DNA of 64,000 bases from Microbacterium sp. zg-Y625. GTDB taxonomy: Bacteria; Actinomycetota; Actinomycetes; Actinomycetales; Microbacteriaceae. Each line of letters opens with the position of its first letter. Positions within the stretch are counted from its first letter, which is position 1. The notes beneath the pieces were generated by a model that was given only the letters and a program-made list of their open reading frames with translations, did not search any database and was not told the DNA's origin. Below are positions 36,468 through 45,213 of the stretch, one piece after another. The stretch is taken from assembly GCF_030246925.1 (NCBI RefSeq), contig NZ_CP126740.1, positions 2,790,001 through 2,854,000 of the forward strand. Direction: 5' to 3'. A program made the position numbers and the translations under genes.

Positions 36468-37513
36468 GGAACGCGGTGCAGCCACGCGTCGGTGGCGAAC
36501 TTCGACTGCACCAGGGCCTCGGCCTCGGCGTACTCCTCGTCGCTGATGGCACCCTCGGTCGCGCCGTAGAGGGTGGCGAAGGTGTCCTTGAACCGCTCGA
36601 TGATCTCCTCGCGCGGCAGGCCCGTCTGGCTGCGGAGCGGGTCGACGCGCTTGGCGGCGGAGGTCGTGCCCTTGTCGCTGAGCTTCTCGCGACCGATGCG
36701 CAGCACCTCGGTGAGCACCTGGCCGTCCATGTCGTAGCTGAGGCTCGCGTGGTGCAGCACGCCGCCGTTGGCGAGGCGCTTCTGCGCGGCACCGCCGATC
36801 TTGCCCTCCGGGGAGGAGATGTCGTTGAGCGGCTTGTACGTCGCGTCGATGCCGAGGGACCGCAGCGCCTGCAGCGCCCAGTCGTCGAGGAACGCGTACG
36901 AATCGGCGAACGTCATCCCGGCGACGAGGGATGCCGGCACGTACAGCGAGTAGGTGATGATCCACTCCGCCGAGATGAGCATGGCCCCGCCGCCGGAGAT
37001 GCGCCGCACCACCTCGAAGCCGTGGCGGGCCGCGCCCTCGGGGTCGACCTCGTTGCGGTACGACTGGAACGAGCCGATCACGACGGCCGATGAGTCCCAC
37101 GTCCAGATGCGCATGGTGGGGTTGCGGCGGCCGTCGCCGACCCGCGCGGTCAGCACCTCATCCAGAGCCAGGTTCATGTTGGGCGACAGCGGCCGGTCGT
37201 GCACGATCTCCCAGTCGAACTCGCGCCAGCCGGGAGCGGTCACGAGCGCCCGGCGCACCGCGGTGCCGACCGATTCGGGGGTGAAGCCCAGCAGCTGCGC
37301 GCCCTCCGGCAGCGCTGCGCGCACGGCGGCGGCGATGGTGGCGACGTCGGACTCGATCGGCAGCCCCGTGACGGCGGCGTCGATGTCGGCGAGGGCGTCG
37401 TCGGGCTCCAGGAAGAAGTCTCCGGCCAGGTGGAAATCGGTGATCAGCCCCTCGTCGACCTCGAGGTCGACGACGACCAGTTTGCCGCCAGGAACCTTGT
37501 ACTCACCGTGCAT
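36464..37513 (-). CDS. lplA: Lipoate-protein ligase A family protein with N-terminal accessory domain
   Basis: 349 residues. The first 90 match the lipoate-ligase accessory domain placed N-terminally, and the rest is the biotin/lipoate transferase fold with RRISGGGAMLI and the catalytic Lys in GKIGGAAQKRL. It attaches lipoate to 2-oxoacid dehydrogenase E2 subunits and the glycine-cleavage H protein. The stop overlaps the methyltransferase start. It is divergent from the helicase at 37703, with a long shared leader region. Confidence 0.85.
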   Translation of the reverse strand: MHGEYKVPGGKLVVVDLEVDEGLITDFHLAGDFFLEPDDALADIDAAVTGLPIESDVATIAAAVRAALPEGAQLLGFTPESVGTAVRRALVTAPGWREFDWEIVHDRPLSPNMNLALDEVLTARVGDGRRNPTMRIWTWDSSAVVIGSFQSYRNEVDPEGAARHGFEVVRRISGGGAMLISAEWIITYSLYVPASLVAGMTFADSYAFLDDWALQALRSLGIDATYKPLNDISSPEGKIGGAAQKRLANGGVLHHASLSYDMDGQVLTEVLRIGREKLSDKGTTSAAKRVDPLRSQTGLPREEIIERFKDTFATLYGATEGAISDEEYAEAEALVQSKFATDAWLHRVP

Positions 37514-37539
37514 GGGTCAAGCCTACGGCGCGGCGCTGG

Positions 37540-37702
37540 TAGGGTGGTCAGGTGGCCTCAGTGCCACTACGTCGTCGTCACGACTCCCCGATCCCGATCG
37601 CGGCATCTTTTCGAACGGCGAACCGATGCGCGAATCCGCGCCGTCGCCTCCCCCGCACCGCGATCCACTTCATGATCTGCGTGTGCCTGCCCGAAAGCAC
37701 AC
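37540..37702 (+). promoter_or_regulatory. Helicase leader: -10 box, 5' hairpins, leaderless GTG ORF
   Basis: TAGGGT (37540-37545) lies 6 nt before GTG 37552, which opens a leaderless-type frame of 136 codons (Arg/Pro-rich, with CVC near codon 42) that overlaps the helicase start out of frame. The transcript would carry GTGGC/GCCAC and GCGCG/CGCGC hairpins in about 150 nt before the helicase ATG. This suggests post-transcriptional control of the helicase; whether the frame is translated is unknown. Confidence 0.45.
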
Positions 37703-39220
37703 ATGTCTACTTTCCTTTCCCTCGGCGTGCCCGAGAAGCTCGCCGCCGTCCTCGCAGCAGACGGCAAGACCGAGGCGTTCGCCATTCAGCGCGACACCCT
37801 CCCCGACTCCCTCGCCGGCCGCGACGTGCTCGGCCGTGGCCGCACCGGCAGCGGCAAGACCATCGCGTTCGCGCTGCCGATGGTGGCCCGCCTGTCCGGC
37901 GCCGCGGCATCCGGACGTCGCGCGGGTCGTCCCCGCGGCCTCGTGCTCGCCCCGACCCGTGAGCTCGCGACGCAGATCGCCGCGACCATCGCCCCGCTGG
38001 CGGATGCCGTCGGCCTCACCGTCACCACCATCTTCGGCGGCGTCAGCCAGCGCCCGCAGGAGCAGGCGCTCGCCCGCGGCGTCGACATCGTCGTGGCCTG
38101 CCCCGGCCGCCTCGAGGACCTCATGAAGCAGAAGGTCGTCGACCTCGGCGCGGTGGAGATCGCCGTGCTCGACGAGGCCGACCACATGGCCGACCTGGGC
38201 TTCCTCCCCGGCGTCACCCGCATCCTCGCCGCCACGCCCGCCGGTGGACAGCGCCTGCTGTTCAGCGCGACGCTGGACCGCGGCGTCGACTCGCTGGTGC
38301 GCAAGTTCCTGCGCGACGAGGTGCGCCACGAGGTCGACGAGTCCAGCGTCCCGCAGGGGCAGATGACCCACCGCGTGTTCGTGGTGCCCGGCACCGACGA
38401 GAAGACCGCGCTCGTGCGCCACCTCGCCTCGGGCCAGGGCCGCCGCATCCTCTTCACCCGCACCAAGCACCAGGCCAAGAAGCTCGCCAAGCAGCTGACG
38501 GCCTCCGGCATCCCCGCCGTCGACCTGCACGGCAACCTGTCGCAGGGTGCCCGTGACCGCAACCTCGCCTCGTTCGGCGCCGAGACCTCCAAGGGCGGCG
38601 TGCGCGTGCTCGTGGCCACCGACGTCGCGGCGCGCGGTGTGCACGTCGACGACGTCGAGCTGGTCGTGCACGTCGACCCGCCCATGGAGCACAAGGCGTA
38701 CCTGCACCGCTCGGGCCGCACCGCCCGTGCCGGCGCCGAGGGCGTCGTGGTCACCGTGGCGCTCAACGCGCAGCGCAGCGAGGTCAAGGATCTGCTCCGC
38801 AAGGCCCAGGTCTCCGCGGCCCTCGAGCCCGTGGCCGCAGGCGGCTCCGAGGTGTCGGTGCTCGTCGGCGAGCCGGCCGCGCACGTCGTCCCCGCGCCGA
38901 TCGTCGCCACCCCGCAGCGCTCCGGCGGCGGCAGCGGCGGCGGTCGCTCCGGCGGCTCCGGCCGTTCCGGCGCCGGTGGCGGTTCGCGTCGCGGCGGCGG
39001 CTCCGGTCGCGACGGCTCCGGCCGCACCGGCGAGACCCAGGCTGCACGCGGCGGCTCCGGCCGTTCGGGCGGCGGCGCCCGCTCGGCGAGCGGCCAGGCC
39101 CCGGCATCCGCTCGTCCGGCCCAGCGCCCCTCGCGTCCGACCACCGGCGCCACGGTCGCCGACATCCGCGCCAGCTCGGGTACCGGCCGCGGCCGCGGCT
39201 CGCGTCGCGCGCACGGCTGA
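37703..39220 (+). CDS. DEAD-box RNA helicase
   Basis: 505 residues. Helicase motifs in order: Q-motif AIQRDTLP, Walker A GRTGSGKT, Ia PTRELA, DEAD in VLDEADHMAD, III SAT, IV LFTRTK, V ATDVAARG and VI HRSGRTARAG. The last 130 residues are a low-complexity Gly/Ser/Arg tail typical of RNA-binding DEAD proteins. It unwinds structured RNA in ribosome assembly, decay or cold adaptation. It is preceded by an unusually long leader and followed by a strong stem-loop. It is divergent from lplA. Confidence 0.9.
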   Translation: MSTFLSLGVPEKLAAVLAADGKTEAFAIQRDTLPDSLAGRDVLGRGRTGSGKTIAFALPMVARLSGAAASGRRAGRPRGLVLAPTRELATQIAATIAPLADAVGLTVTTIFGGVSQRPQEQALARGVDIVVACPGRLEDLMKQKVVDLGAVEIAVLDEADHMADLGFLPGVTRILAATPAGGQRLLFSATLDRGVDSLVRKFLRDEVRHEVDESSVPQGQMTHRVFVVPGTDEKTALVRHLASGQGRRILFTRTKHQAKKLAKQLTASGIPAVDLHGNLSQGARDRNLASFGAETSKGGVRVLVATDVAARGVHVDDVELVVHVDPPMEHKAYLHRSGRTARAGAEGVVVTVALNAQRSEVKDLLRKAQVSAALEPVAAGGSEVSVLVGEPAAHVVPAPIVATPQRSGGGSGGGRSGGSGRSGAGGGSRRGGGSGRDGSGRTGETQAARGGSGRSGGGARSASGQAPASARPAQRPSRPTTGATVADIRASSGTGRGRGSRRAHG

Positions 39221-39265
39221 CCCGCGCCCCGGCGCTGCGGCGGCGCCCCGGCGCTGCCCCGGCGC

Positions 39266-39332
39266 TGAGACGACTACTGACGGCCGAGACCCTGGGTATC
39301 ACCCGCGGTCTCGGCCGTCGGCATTCGTCTCA
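39266..39332. terminator. Large nested palindrome between convergent genes
   Basis: TGAGACGA (39266-39273) pairs with TCGTCTCA (39325-39332). Inside, after a symmetric 5-nt internal loop, GACGGCCGAGACC (39279-39291) pairs with GGTCTCGGCCGTC (39307-39319), and an apical GGGT/ACCC is possible. The near-perfect 67-nt structure between the helicase and the hydrolase fits a bidirectional terminator. Confidence 0.75.
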
Positions 39333-39379
39333 CCGTTGAGGGCGGGGGCAGGGGCGCGGCCAGGGCGGGGCGGCGGGGG

Positions 39380-40243
39380 TCAGTCGGCGGCGGGGCGCAG
39401 CGGGTACCGCGCGCCGAGCCAGGCCAGCAGGTCGCCGCGCACCTGATCCTGGGCCACCTCGTTGTAGATCTCGTGCCTCGCCTCGGGGTAGACCAGCGTG
39501 GTCACATCGGTGAAGCCCGAGCGCCGGCGGTACGCGTCGGCCAGGCGATGCACGCTGCGCGGGCCGCCGACGGTGTCGTCGCGGCCCACCTGCAGCAGCA
39601 CCGGCAGGTCCACACCCGGCGTCCGCCGCGGGAGCCCGTAGAGTCGCAGCCCCTCGCGCACGCCGAAGAGCTTCGCCAGCGGCACCGACGTCGTGAGCGG
39701 GTCGTCGAGGAAGGCACGACCCACCGCGGCATCCGAGGACAGCCATTCCGTCCCCAGCGCGCCGGCGGCCTCCCACGGCGCGTTGTAATTGCCGACCTTG
39801 AGCGAGTCCGGCCGGCGCAGTCCCGAGCCCGACAGCACGAGACCGTCGTAGGCGAAGGGATGCTCGTCCGCGAGTATCTGCGCGAGCAACGATCCCCACG
39901 AGTGGCCGAAGAGGATGAGCGGCAGGCCGGAGTCCTCTTCGTCGTGGATGATGCGGGTCAGCTGCCACACGGCATCCTTCGCCGCCCGCATCCCGCCGGG
40001 ACCCAACCGCCCGAGCTTGTCGGCATCACCCCCGTGCTGACGGATGCCGGTGCGTCCGTGCCCGCGGTGGTCGTCCGCGTAAACGATGAACCCGGCATCC
40101 GTCAGCGCCTCGATGAGCGCGCCGTAGCGGCCGGCGTGCTCCCCCACCCCGTGGAGCACCTGCACGATTCCGCGCGGTTCGGAGCGGGCGGGATGCACGT
40201 CGTACACGATCGCGATGCCGTGTGCGTCGATGAACTCGGGCAT
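39380..40243 (-). CDS. Monoacylglycerol-lipase-like alpha/beta hydrolase
   Basis: 287 residues starting MPEFIDAHG. HGVGEHAGRYG (oxyanion region), GHSWGS (nucleophile, in LILFGHSWGSLLAQ), Asp in VGRDDTVGG and His in ARHEIYNE match the serine aminopeptidase S33/lysophospholipase (YtpA/MGL) family. It probably hydrolyses lipid esters in the cytoplasm. TAGACT (40251-40256) lies 7 nt upstream of ATG 40243, so I chose this start over the longer frame. It converges on the helicase. Confidence 0.85.
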   Translation of the reverse strand: MPEFIDAHGIAIVYDVHPARSEPRGIVQVLHGVGEHAGRYGALIEALTDAGFIVYADDHRGHGRTGIRQHGGDADKLGRLGPGGMRAAKDAVWQLTRIIHDEEDSGLPLILFGHSWGSLLAQILADEHPFAYDGLVLSGSGLRRPDSLKVGNYNAPWEAAGALGTEWLSSDAAVGRAFLDDPLTTSVPLAKLFGVREGLRLYGLPRRTPGVDLPVLLQVGRDDTVGGPRSVHRLADAYRRRSGFTDVTTLVYPEARHEIYNEVAQDQVRGDLLAWLGARYPLRPAAD

Positions 40244-40256
40244 GCGCACGAGTCTA
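40244..40256 (-). promoter_or_regulatory. Leaderless -10 box of the lipase-like gene
   Basis: On the minus strand TAGACT (40251-40256) is followed by 7 nt and ATG 40243. No ribosome site is present. Confidence 0.5.
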
Positions 40257-40277
40257 GGCGTGCGCATGCCCGTCCGC

Positions 40278-43202
40278 TCAGCGGCGGCAGGCCGCGGCGG
40301 GGTAGCCCACCTCGTAGGTCGACCGGTACTCGACGCCGTCGACGACGGCGGATGCCGTGACCGTCGCGGTGCCGGCGGCGACCGAGCGCTCCCGCGTGTT
40401 CACGAGCTCGGTGACGATGCCGCCGCGGCGGACATCCGCCTTGTGCTTCTCGCTGCCGTGCACGGCGACCGTGATGTCGGCGCGCTGCGGCCCGGCGTTG
40501 AGCACGAGGACGCCCACGTAGACCGACCGGCCGACGCAGTGCGCATACGCGTCGGCCAGCAGTCGGGTCGGCTGTCCCTTGGTCACCGTCGCGGTGGCCG
40601 AGGGCTCGGAGGCATCCGACGATCCGACGGCGCTTCGGGCCACCACAGTCGCCGACCAGCGACCGGGGGCGACCGCGGCGAAGGTGACCGTGCGGACATC
40701 GCCCGCGACCTCCTGCACCAGTGGCTCGCCCTGCTCCGGCGTCAGCGTCACGACGTACCCGGTGACCTCGCCGGTGCCGGGCTCCGCCGGGGCCTCCCAC
40801 GAGACCGAGACGTCGGTGCCGTCCACGACCAGGCCGGGAGCGGCGACCGGCTGCGGGGCCGCGCGCAGCGGCACGGCGGCGAAGTCCATGCCTGCGGCGA
40901 GGTGGAAGCCGGTGTACGCGGGCTGGTTGTACGCGGTCTGCTGCCGCGCGATCTCGGCCCGGTACTGCGGGTCGTGCATGAGCGTGTACAGCTTGTGGCC
41001 GGTCACCTCGGTGGAGGTGTAGACCCGCAGCGCGGCGGAGTCGGCGGTGCGCACGAGCAGCTCCTCGCGCCAGTCGCCGAACACATCGGCGACGAGCGAC
41101 GGGTTGCCCTTCGTGCCGTTGTTGGTGCGGGTGTCGGGTGCCGTCAGCACTGTGCCCCGCGTCCAGTCGTCGATCGTCGGCGTGACGTCTGCGGCGCCGT
41201 TCACGATCTGCGTCGTCAGGTCGCCCGCCCAGCGGATGGACTGGTTGGTGCCCGGGTTGGTGGATGACAGCACGTCGCCGGTGGCGGAGAGCAGCCCCGA
41301 GGCCTCGGTGCCTGCCGGCATGCTCGACCAGACCTCGATGCCGGGGACGTCGGCGCGCACGTCGCCGATCATGCCTCGACCGGTGTCGCGGCCGGAGTAG
41401 GCGCCGAACAGCACCTCGCCGGTGGCGGCGTCGCGCAGCGCCGAGCCGTAGGGAGCCCACGCCCCGCCCTCGTGCACCGTGAAGATCTCGAGTCCCGGGC
41501 GGGCCGGGTCGATGTCGGTGACGTGCATGGCGTCGCCGTGCCCGAGCCGGGTGTTCTCGCCGGGGGCGCCGCTGCCTTCGGGCATGACGCCGAACGACGA
41601 GTACAGCAGCCCGCCGTCGTCGAGCGTCGCCGAGCCGTAGACGATCTCCTGCCGACCGTCAGCGTCGACGTCGGCGGCGCTCAGGCTGTGGAAGCCCTGC
41701 GTCGTCAGGGTGCCGTACTCGGGGTCGGTGCCGTCGCGCCCGTGCGGGCCGTCGTTGAAGGGGTTGGTCAGCGGAACGTGCCCGCTGTCGACGAACCAGC
41801 GCTGCGACAGGTTCTCGCCATCCCAGTCGTAGGTCGCCACCGTGGAGCGCGTGTAATAGCCGCGGGCGAACACCGCCGACGGCCGCTCGCCGTCGAGGTA
41901 GGCGACCCCGGAGAGGAAGCGGTCCACGCGGTTGCCCGGCTCGATGCGGCTCATCGCGTAGTCGCCCCACAGCAGCCCGTCGTCACCGCGACCGGGCTCG
42001 TAGTGCACGGTCTGCAGCTCCTGACCGGTGGCGCCGTCGAAGACGGTGAGGTACTCCGGGCCCTCGAGGATGAACCCCTCGAACGCGCGCAGCACGTTGC
42101 GCGCAGAGCGGCCCGGTGCGTAGACGTCGATGAAGTAGTCCACGAGCTCCTCGGCGCTCTCACGCGACAGCGGGTACTCGTGCGTCACCTCGGTGCCGAA
42201 GGCCTGCTCGAGGGTCGCGGGCCACTGCCCCGAGACGACCTCTTCGCGCTCCGACCAGCCCAGGAACATCTCGACGAGGTGCTCCTCGTAGTCGGCGGCG
42301 CTCATGCGGTAGTCGTCGTCGTGGGAGTAGCCCGCGGCGACGTCCTCTGCGGGCATGGTGATGAACGCCTCGCCTGTCACCGATCCGTCGGCGGCGTAGG
42401 TGATCGACTTCGTGCCGGGGGCGGTCTTGAGCATCGTCTCGGCACGGCCGTCGCCGTCGAAGTCATAGACGAGGAACTGCGTGTAATGGGCGCCCGCGCG
42501 GATGTTGTCCCCCAGCTCGATGCGGTTGAGCAGGGTGCCATCGAGCTCGTAGGTGTCGAGGAACACCGGTCCGGTGTATCCGACCTGCGAGACGTCCTTG
42601 GCGTTGGAGGGGTCCCACTTCACGACGTACTCGTATGCCCCATCGCCGTCGACGTCACCGACCGAGACGTCGTTGGCCGTGTACGTGTAGGCCTCGCCGG
42701 CGGGGGTCACCCCGTCGGCCGGGCGCGTGAGCGGGATGTCCAGGTGGTTCTGCGCGAGCGGGGATGCGGGGGCGCTGGGCTCCCCCTCGCGGCCGGCGAG
42801 CACCGGGGCGACCTGGTAGGTCGCGCCGGCTGAGCCGGCGGCGTCGAGCAGGTTGGTGCTGTCGGTGACCGTGGCGATCTTCTCCCCGTCGCGGTAGACG
42901 GCGAAGTCGGTGCCGGTGAGGCCGGTGGCATCCGCGCCGTACGCCTCCCCCTGCAGCAGCCGCCAGCTGACGAAGACACCGGAGCCGGTGTCGACCGCGA
43001 CGACTCCGCGGTCGAGCGACTCCAGCTGAGGGCTTGCCGTGCCGGGGCCGGAGGTGGGGACGGATGCCGCGGCATCCGGTGCCAGCGCCGCGGCGGCCGA
43101 CACGGGGAGGGCCAGGGCGGCGGCGGTCAATGTCGCCGTCGCGATCGCGGCCGCGCGCCGCCGTGGCGAGGTGCGGACGGGCCGCAGGGCAGGGTTTGTC
43201 AT
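40278..43202 (-). CDS. Secreted PL11 rhamnogalacturonan lyase with FnIII and a C-terminal Cys-bounded domain
   Basis: 974 residues. A signal peptide (RRRAAAIATATLTAAALAL, cut after AAA) is followed by an N-terminal beta domain, then the PL11 eight-bladed propeller with several calcium-type DxDGDG motifs (GDVDGDGAYEY, YDFDGDGRAE, ADVDADGRQE) and SIRWAGDL, and an FnIII domain (about residues 735-830). A final 110-residue domain is bounded by Cys (AHCVGR and AAACRR). PL11 enzymes cleave the rhamnose-galacturonate backbone of RG-I outside the cell. ATG 43202 fits a GAAGGTG ribosome site. It is controlled by a LacI-type operator. Confidence 0.92.
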   Translation of the reverse strand: MTNPALRPVRTSPRRRAAAIATATLTAAALALPVSAAAALAPDAAASVPTSGPGTASPQLESLDRGVVAVDTGSGVFVSWRLLQGEAYGADATGLTGTDFAVYRDGEKIATVTDSTNLLDAAGSAGATYQVAPVLAGREGEPSAPASPLAQNHLDIPLTRPADGVTPAGEAYTYTANDVSVGDVDGDGAYEYVVKWDPSNAKDVSQVGYTGPVFLDTYELDGTLLNRIELGDNIRAGAHYTQFLVYDFDGDGRAETMLKTAPGTKSITYAADGSVTGEAFITMPAEDVAAGYSHDDDYRMSAADYEEHLVEMFLGWSEREEVVSGQWPATLEQAFGTEVTHEYPLSRESAEELVDYFIDVYAPGRSARNVLRAFEGFILEGPEYLTVFDGATGQELQTVHYEPGRGDDGLLWGDYAMSRIEPGNRVDRFLSGVAYLDGERPSAVFARGYYTRSTVATYDWDGENLSQRWFVDSGHVPLTNPFNDGPHGRDGTDPEYGTLTTQGFHSLSAADVDADGRQEIVYGSATLDDGGLLYSSFGVMPEGSGAPGENTRLGHGDAMHVTDIDPARPGLEIFTVHEGGAWAPYGSALRDAATGEVLFGAYSGRDTGRGMIGDVRADVPGIEVWSSMPAGTEASGLLSATGDVLSSTNPGTNQSIRWAGDLTTQIVNGAADVTPTIDDWTRGTVLTAPDTRTNNGTKGNPSLVADVFGDWREELLVRTADSAALRVYTSTEVTGHKLYTLMHDPQYRAEIARQQTAYNQPAYTGFHLAAGMDFAAVPLRAAPQPVAAPGLVVDGTDVSVSWEAPAEPGTGEVTGYVVTLTPEQGEPLVQEVAGDVRTVTFAAVAPGRWSATVVARSAVGSSDASEPSATATVTKGQPTRLLADAYAHCVGRSVYVGVLVLNAGPQRADITVAVHGSEKHKADVRRGGIVTELVNTRERSVAAGTATVTASAVVDGVEYRSTYEVGYPAAACRR

Positions 43203-43226
43203 TCGGTTCACCTTCGAATCGGAATT

Positions 43227-43284
43227 GGAATGCGCTTTCCCCAGTCGCCGCCCCGAGCCTAGGGCCGACGGCGCGCCGGGTCAA
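43227..43284 (-). promoter_or_regulatory. PL11 promoter TTGACC-N17-TAGGCT with LacI-type operator
   Basis: On the minus strand the -35 TTGACC (43279-43284), a 17-bp spacer and the -10 TAGGCT (43256-43261) precede the palindrome GGAATGCGCTTTCC (43227-43240), which lies in the early transcribed region. This is the clearest member of the pectin operator family here. Confidence 0.8.
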
Positions 43285-43306
43285 TGGATCGCGGCCCTGC
43301 ATTTAC

Positions 43307-43330
43307 TTAGCACGACTAATGAGCTATGCT
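43307..43330 (+). promoter_or_regulatory. MarR promoter and inverted repeats
   Basis: TTAG-N5-CTAA (43307-43319) lies directly upstream of a TATGCT -10 (43325-43330), which is 10 nt before ATG 43341. TTAGCA (43307-43312) is also mirrored by TGCTAA across the -10. These are plausible MarR autoregulatory sites. Confidence 0.5.
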
Positions 43331-43340
43331 AACTATTCGC

Positions 43341-43793
43341 ATGACTACGACAGACCTCCCCGCCTCAACGCCCCCAGACCTCTCCGCCGCGGCATCCGAG
43401 CTGCGCATGGCCACCTTCCGCCTCGCCCGGCGCCTGCGCGCCCAGCGCGCGGTCGACGAGATGAGCGACGGGCAGTTCGCCGTACTCGCAGCGCTCACCA
43501 TGCACGGTCCGCACACCCTCGGCGAGCTCGCCGACCGCGAGCGCGTGTCGGCCCCGTCGATGAACCGCACCGTGAACTGCCTCGAGGAGTCGGGCTACAT
43601 CACACGCACCCCCGACGAGCAGGACCGGCGCAAGGTGAACGTGTCGCTCACCGACGCCGGCCGCGCCGTGGTCGAGGAGACCACCCGCCGTCGCGACTCG
43701 TGGCTCGAGGGGGCGATCGCGTCGCTGACCGACGACGAGCGCGACGTGCTCGCCCAGGCCGCCGCGATCATGCGGGAGGTGGCGTCGCGATGA
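43341..43793 (+). CDS. MarR-family regulator
   Basis: 150 residues with the winged-helix fold: LGELADRERVSAPSMNRTVNCLEESGYI is helix-turn-helix plus wing start, and DEQDRRKVNVSLTDAG is the MarR wing. MarR proteins sense phenolics, oxidants or drugs. The stop overlaps the MFS start as ATGA, a classic repressor-efflux-pump pair. The upstream -10 leaves only a 3-4 nt leader, and AT-rich inverted repeats overlap the promoter. Confidence 0.9.
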   Translation: MTTTDLPASTPPDLSAAASELRMATFRLARRLRAQRAVDEMSDGQFAVLAALTMHGPHTLGELADRERVSAPSMNRTVNCLEESGYITRTPDEQDRRKVNVSLTDAGRAVVEETTRRRDSWLEGAIASLTDDERDVLAQAAAIMREVASR

Positions 43794-45169
43794 GCGCCAT
43801 GTTCCGCTCGTTCTCGATCTTCAACTACCGCGTGTGGTTCATCGGCGCGCTGGTGTCCAACATCGGCGCCTGGATGCAGGCCACCGCCCTCAGCTGGGTC
43901 GTCCTCACGCAGCTCACCGACAACGACGCCGGCGCGATGGGCGTGACGATGGCGCTGCAGTTCGCCCCGCCGCTGCTGCTCGTCGGCGTCACCGGATGGG
44001 TCGCCGACCGCTTCGACCGACGCAAGCTGCTCATGATCACGCAGAGCCTGCTGCTCGTGGTCGGCGTGGTCATCGGCTCGCTCCTGCTGGCCGGGGTCAT
44101 GACGCTGCCGCTCATGTACGGCTTCGCGCTGCTGCTCGGCTTCATCGCCGCGTTCGACAACCCGTCGCGGCAGGCGTTCGTCTCGGACCTCGTCTCGCGT
44201 GAGAACGCCTCCAACGCCGTGGCGCTGAACGCGGCATCCTTCAACGGCGCCCGCATGATCGGCCCCGCCGTGGCGGGCGTCGTGATCGTCGCCGTCGGCA
44301 CGGGCTGGGTGTTCTTCGTCAACGCCGTCACCTTCATCGCGATGATCGTGGCCCTCATGCTCATCCGCACCGATGAGCTGATCCCGCGGATCAAGCACTC
44401 CGGTGCCGCGCGACTGGCCGACGGCTTCCGCTACGTCGGCAAGCGCCCCGACCTCATGGTGGCGTTCGCGATGGTGTTCCTTCTCGGCGCCTTCGGCATG
44501 AACTTCCCGATCTTCGCCTCGACGATGGCGCTGGAATTCGGTCAGGAGGCCGACGGCTACGGCCTGCTGAGCTCGATCCTCGCCGTCGGGTCGCTCATCG
44601 GCGCGCTGATGGCCGCCCGCCGCGACCGCGCCCGCATCCGCCTGGTGATCCTCGGCACCCTGATGTTCGCCGTCGCCGCCACCGTCTCGGCGTTCATGCC
44701 GAACTACTGGCTGTACGCGCTCACCCTCATGCTCACCGGGTTCGCGGTCGTGACGACCCTCACCACGGCCAACGGGTACGTGCAGACCACCACCGACCCG
44801 GCCCTGCGCGGTCGGGTGCTGGCCCTGTACATGGCGATCCTCATGGGAGGCACGCCCCTCGGCGCGCCCATCGTGGGCTGGGTCGCCGATGAGTTCGGTC
44901 CGCGGTCGGCGATCCTGCTCGGCGCCGCGGCGGCGTTCGTCGCCTTCGCGATCGGGGCGACCTGGATGCTCGTCTCCGGCCGCGTGCAGCGCTCCGAGTC
45001 GCGGCGTTTCGGCGTCACGCTCGGCGAGACCCGGCCGGTGGCGATCGTGCCGCCCGAGGCCTTCTCCGACGAGATCGCCGGCACGACGCCCATCCGGCTG
45101 CCGGACGGCGACGCAGACGGCGAGGGCGACCGGGACGGTGCCCGCGCGCGCAAGCGGCTGACCCGCTAG
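43790..45169 (+). CDS. MFS efflux transporter (MFS_3/EntS-like)
   Basis: 459 residues with about ten to twelve membrane helices starting in FNYRVWFIGALVSNIGAWMQ. The cytoplasmic loop motif DRFDRRKLL after the second helix is the MFS signature A, and FAAFDNPSRQAFVSDLV-like sequence is typical of the EntS/multidrug group. The last 60 residues are a charged cytoplasmic tail. It is co-translated with the MarR gene (ATGA), so it probably exports a compound sensed by MarR. The substrate is unknown. Confidence 0.88.
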   Translation: MSAMFRSFSIFNYRVWFIGALVSNIGAWMQATALSWVVLTQLTDNDAGAMGVTMALQFAPPLLLVGVTGWVADRFDRRKLLMITQSLLLVVGVVIGSLLLAGVMTLPLMYGFALLLGFIAAFDNPSRQAFVSDLVSRENASNAVALNAASFNGARMIGPAVAGVVIVAVGTGWVFFVNAVTFIAMIVALMLIRTDELIPRIKHSGAARLADGFRYVGKRPDLMVAFAMVFLLGAFGMNFPIFASTMALEFGQEADGYGLLSSILAVGSLIGALMAARRDRARIRLVILGTLMFAVAATVSAFMPNYWLYALTLMLTGFAVVTTLTTANGYVQTTTDPALRGRVLALYMAILMGGTPLGAPIVGWVADEFGPRSAILLGAAAAFVAFAIGATWMLVSGRVQRSESRRFGVTLGETRPVAIVPPEAFSDEIAGTTPIRLPDGDADGEGDRDGARARKRLTR

Positions 45170-45179
45170 CCGGGGCTGC

Positions 45180-45213
45180 GGGGTCGCGGGCTCAGCGGGG
45201 TCGCGGGCTCAGC
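45180..45213. repeat. Two tandem copies of a 17-bp unit across a stop codon
   Basis: GGGGTCGCGGGCTCAGC occurs at 45180-45196 and 45197-45213. The second copy contains the alditol oxidase stop codon (TCA, 45209-45211), so the duplication copied the end of the gene into the short intergenic region. Confidence 0.85.

Noticed and set aside
43034..43789. N-terminal extension of the MFS transporter
   Set aside because: It runs through the PL11 5' region and the MarR gene; the ATG at 43790 with ATGA overlap is clearly the start.
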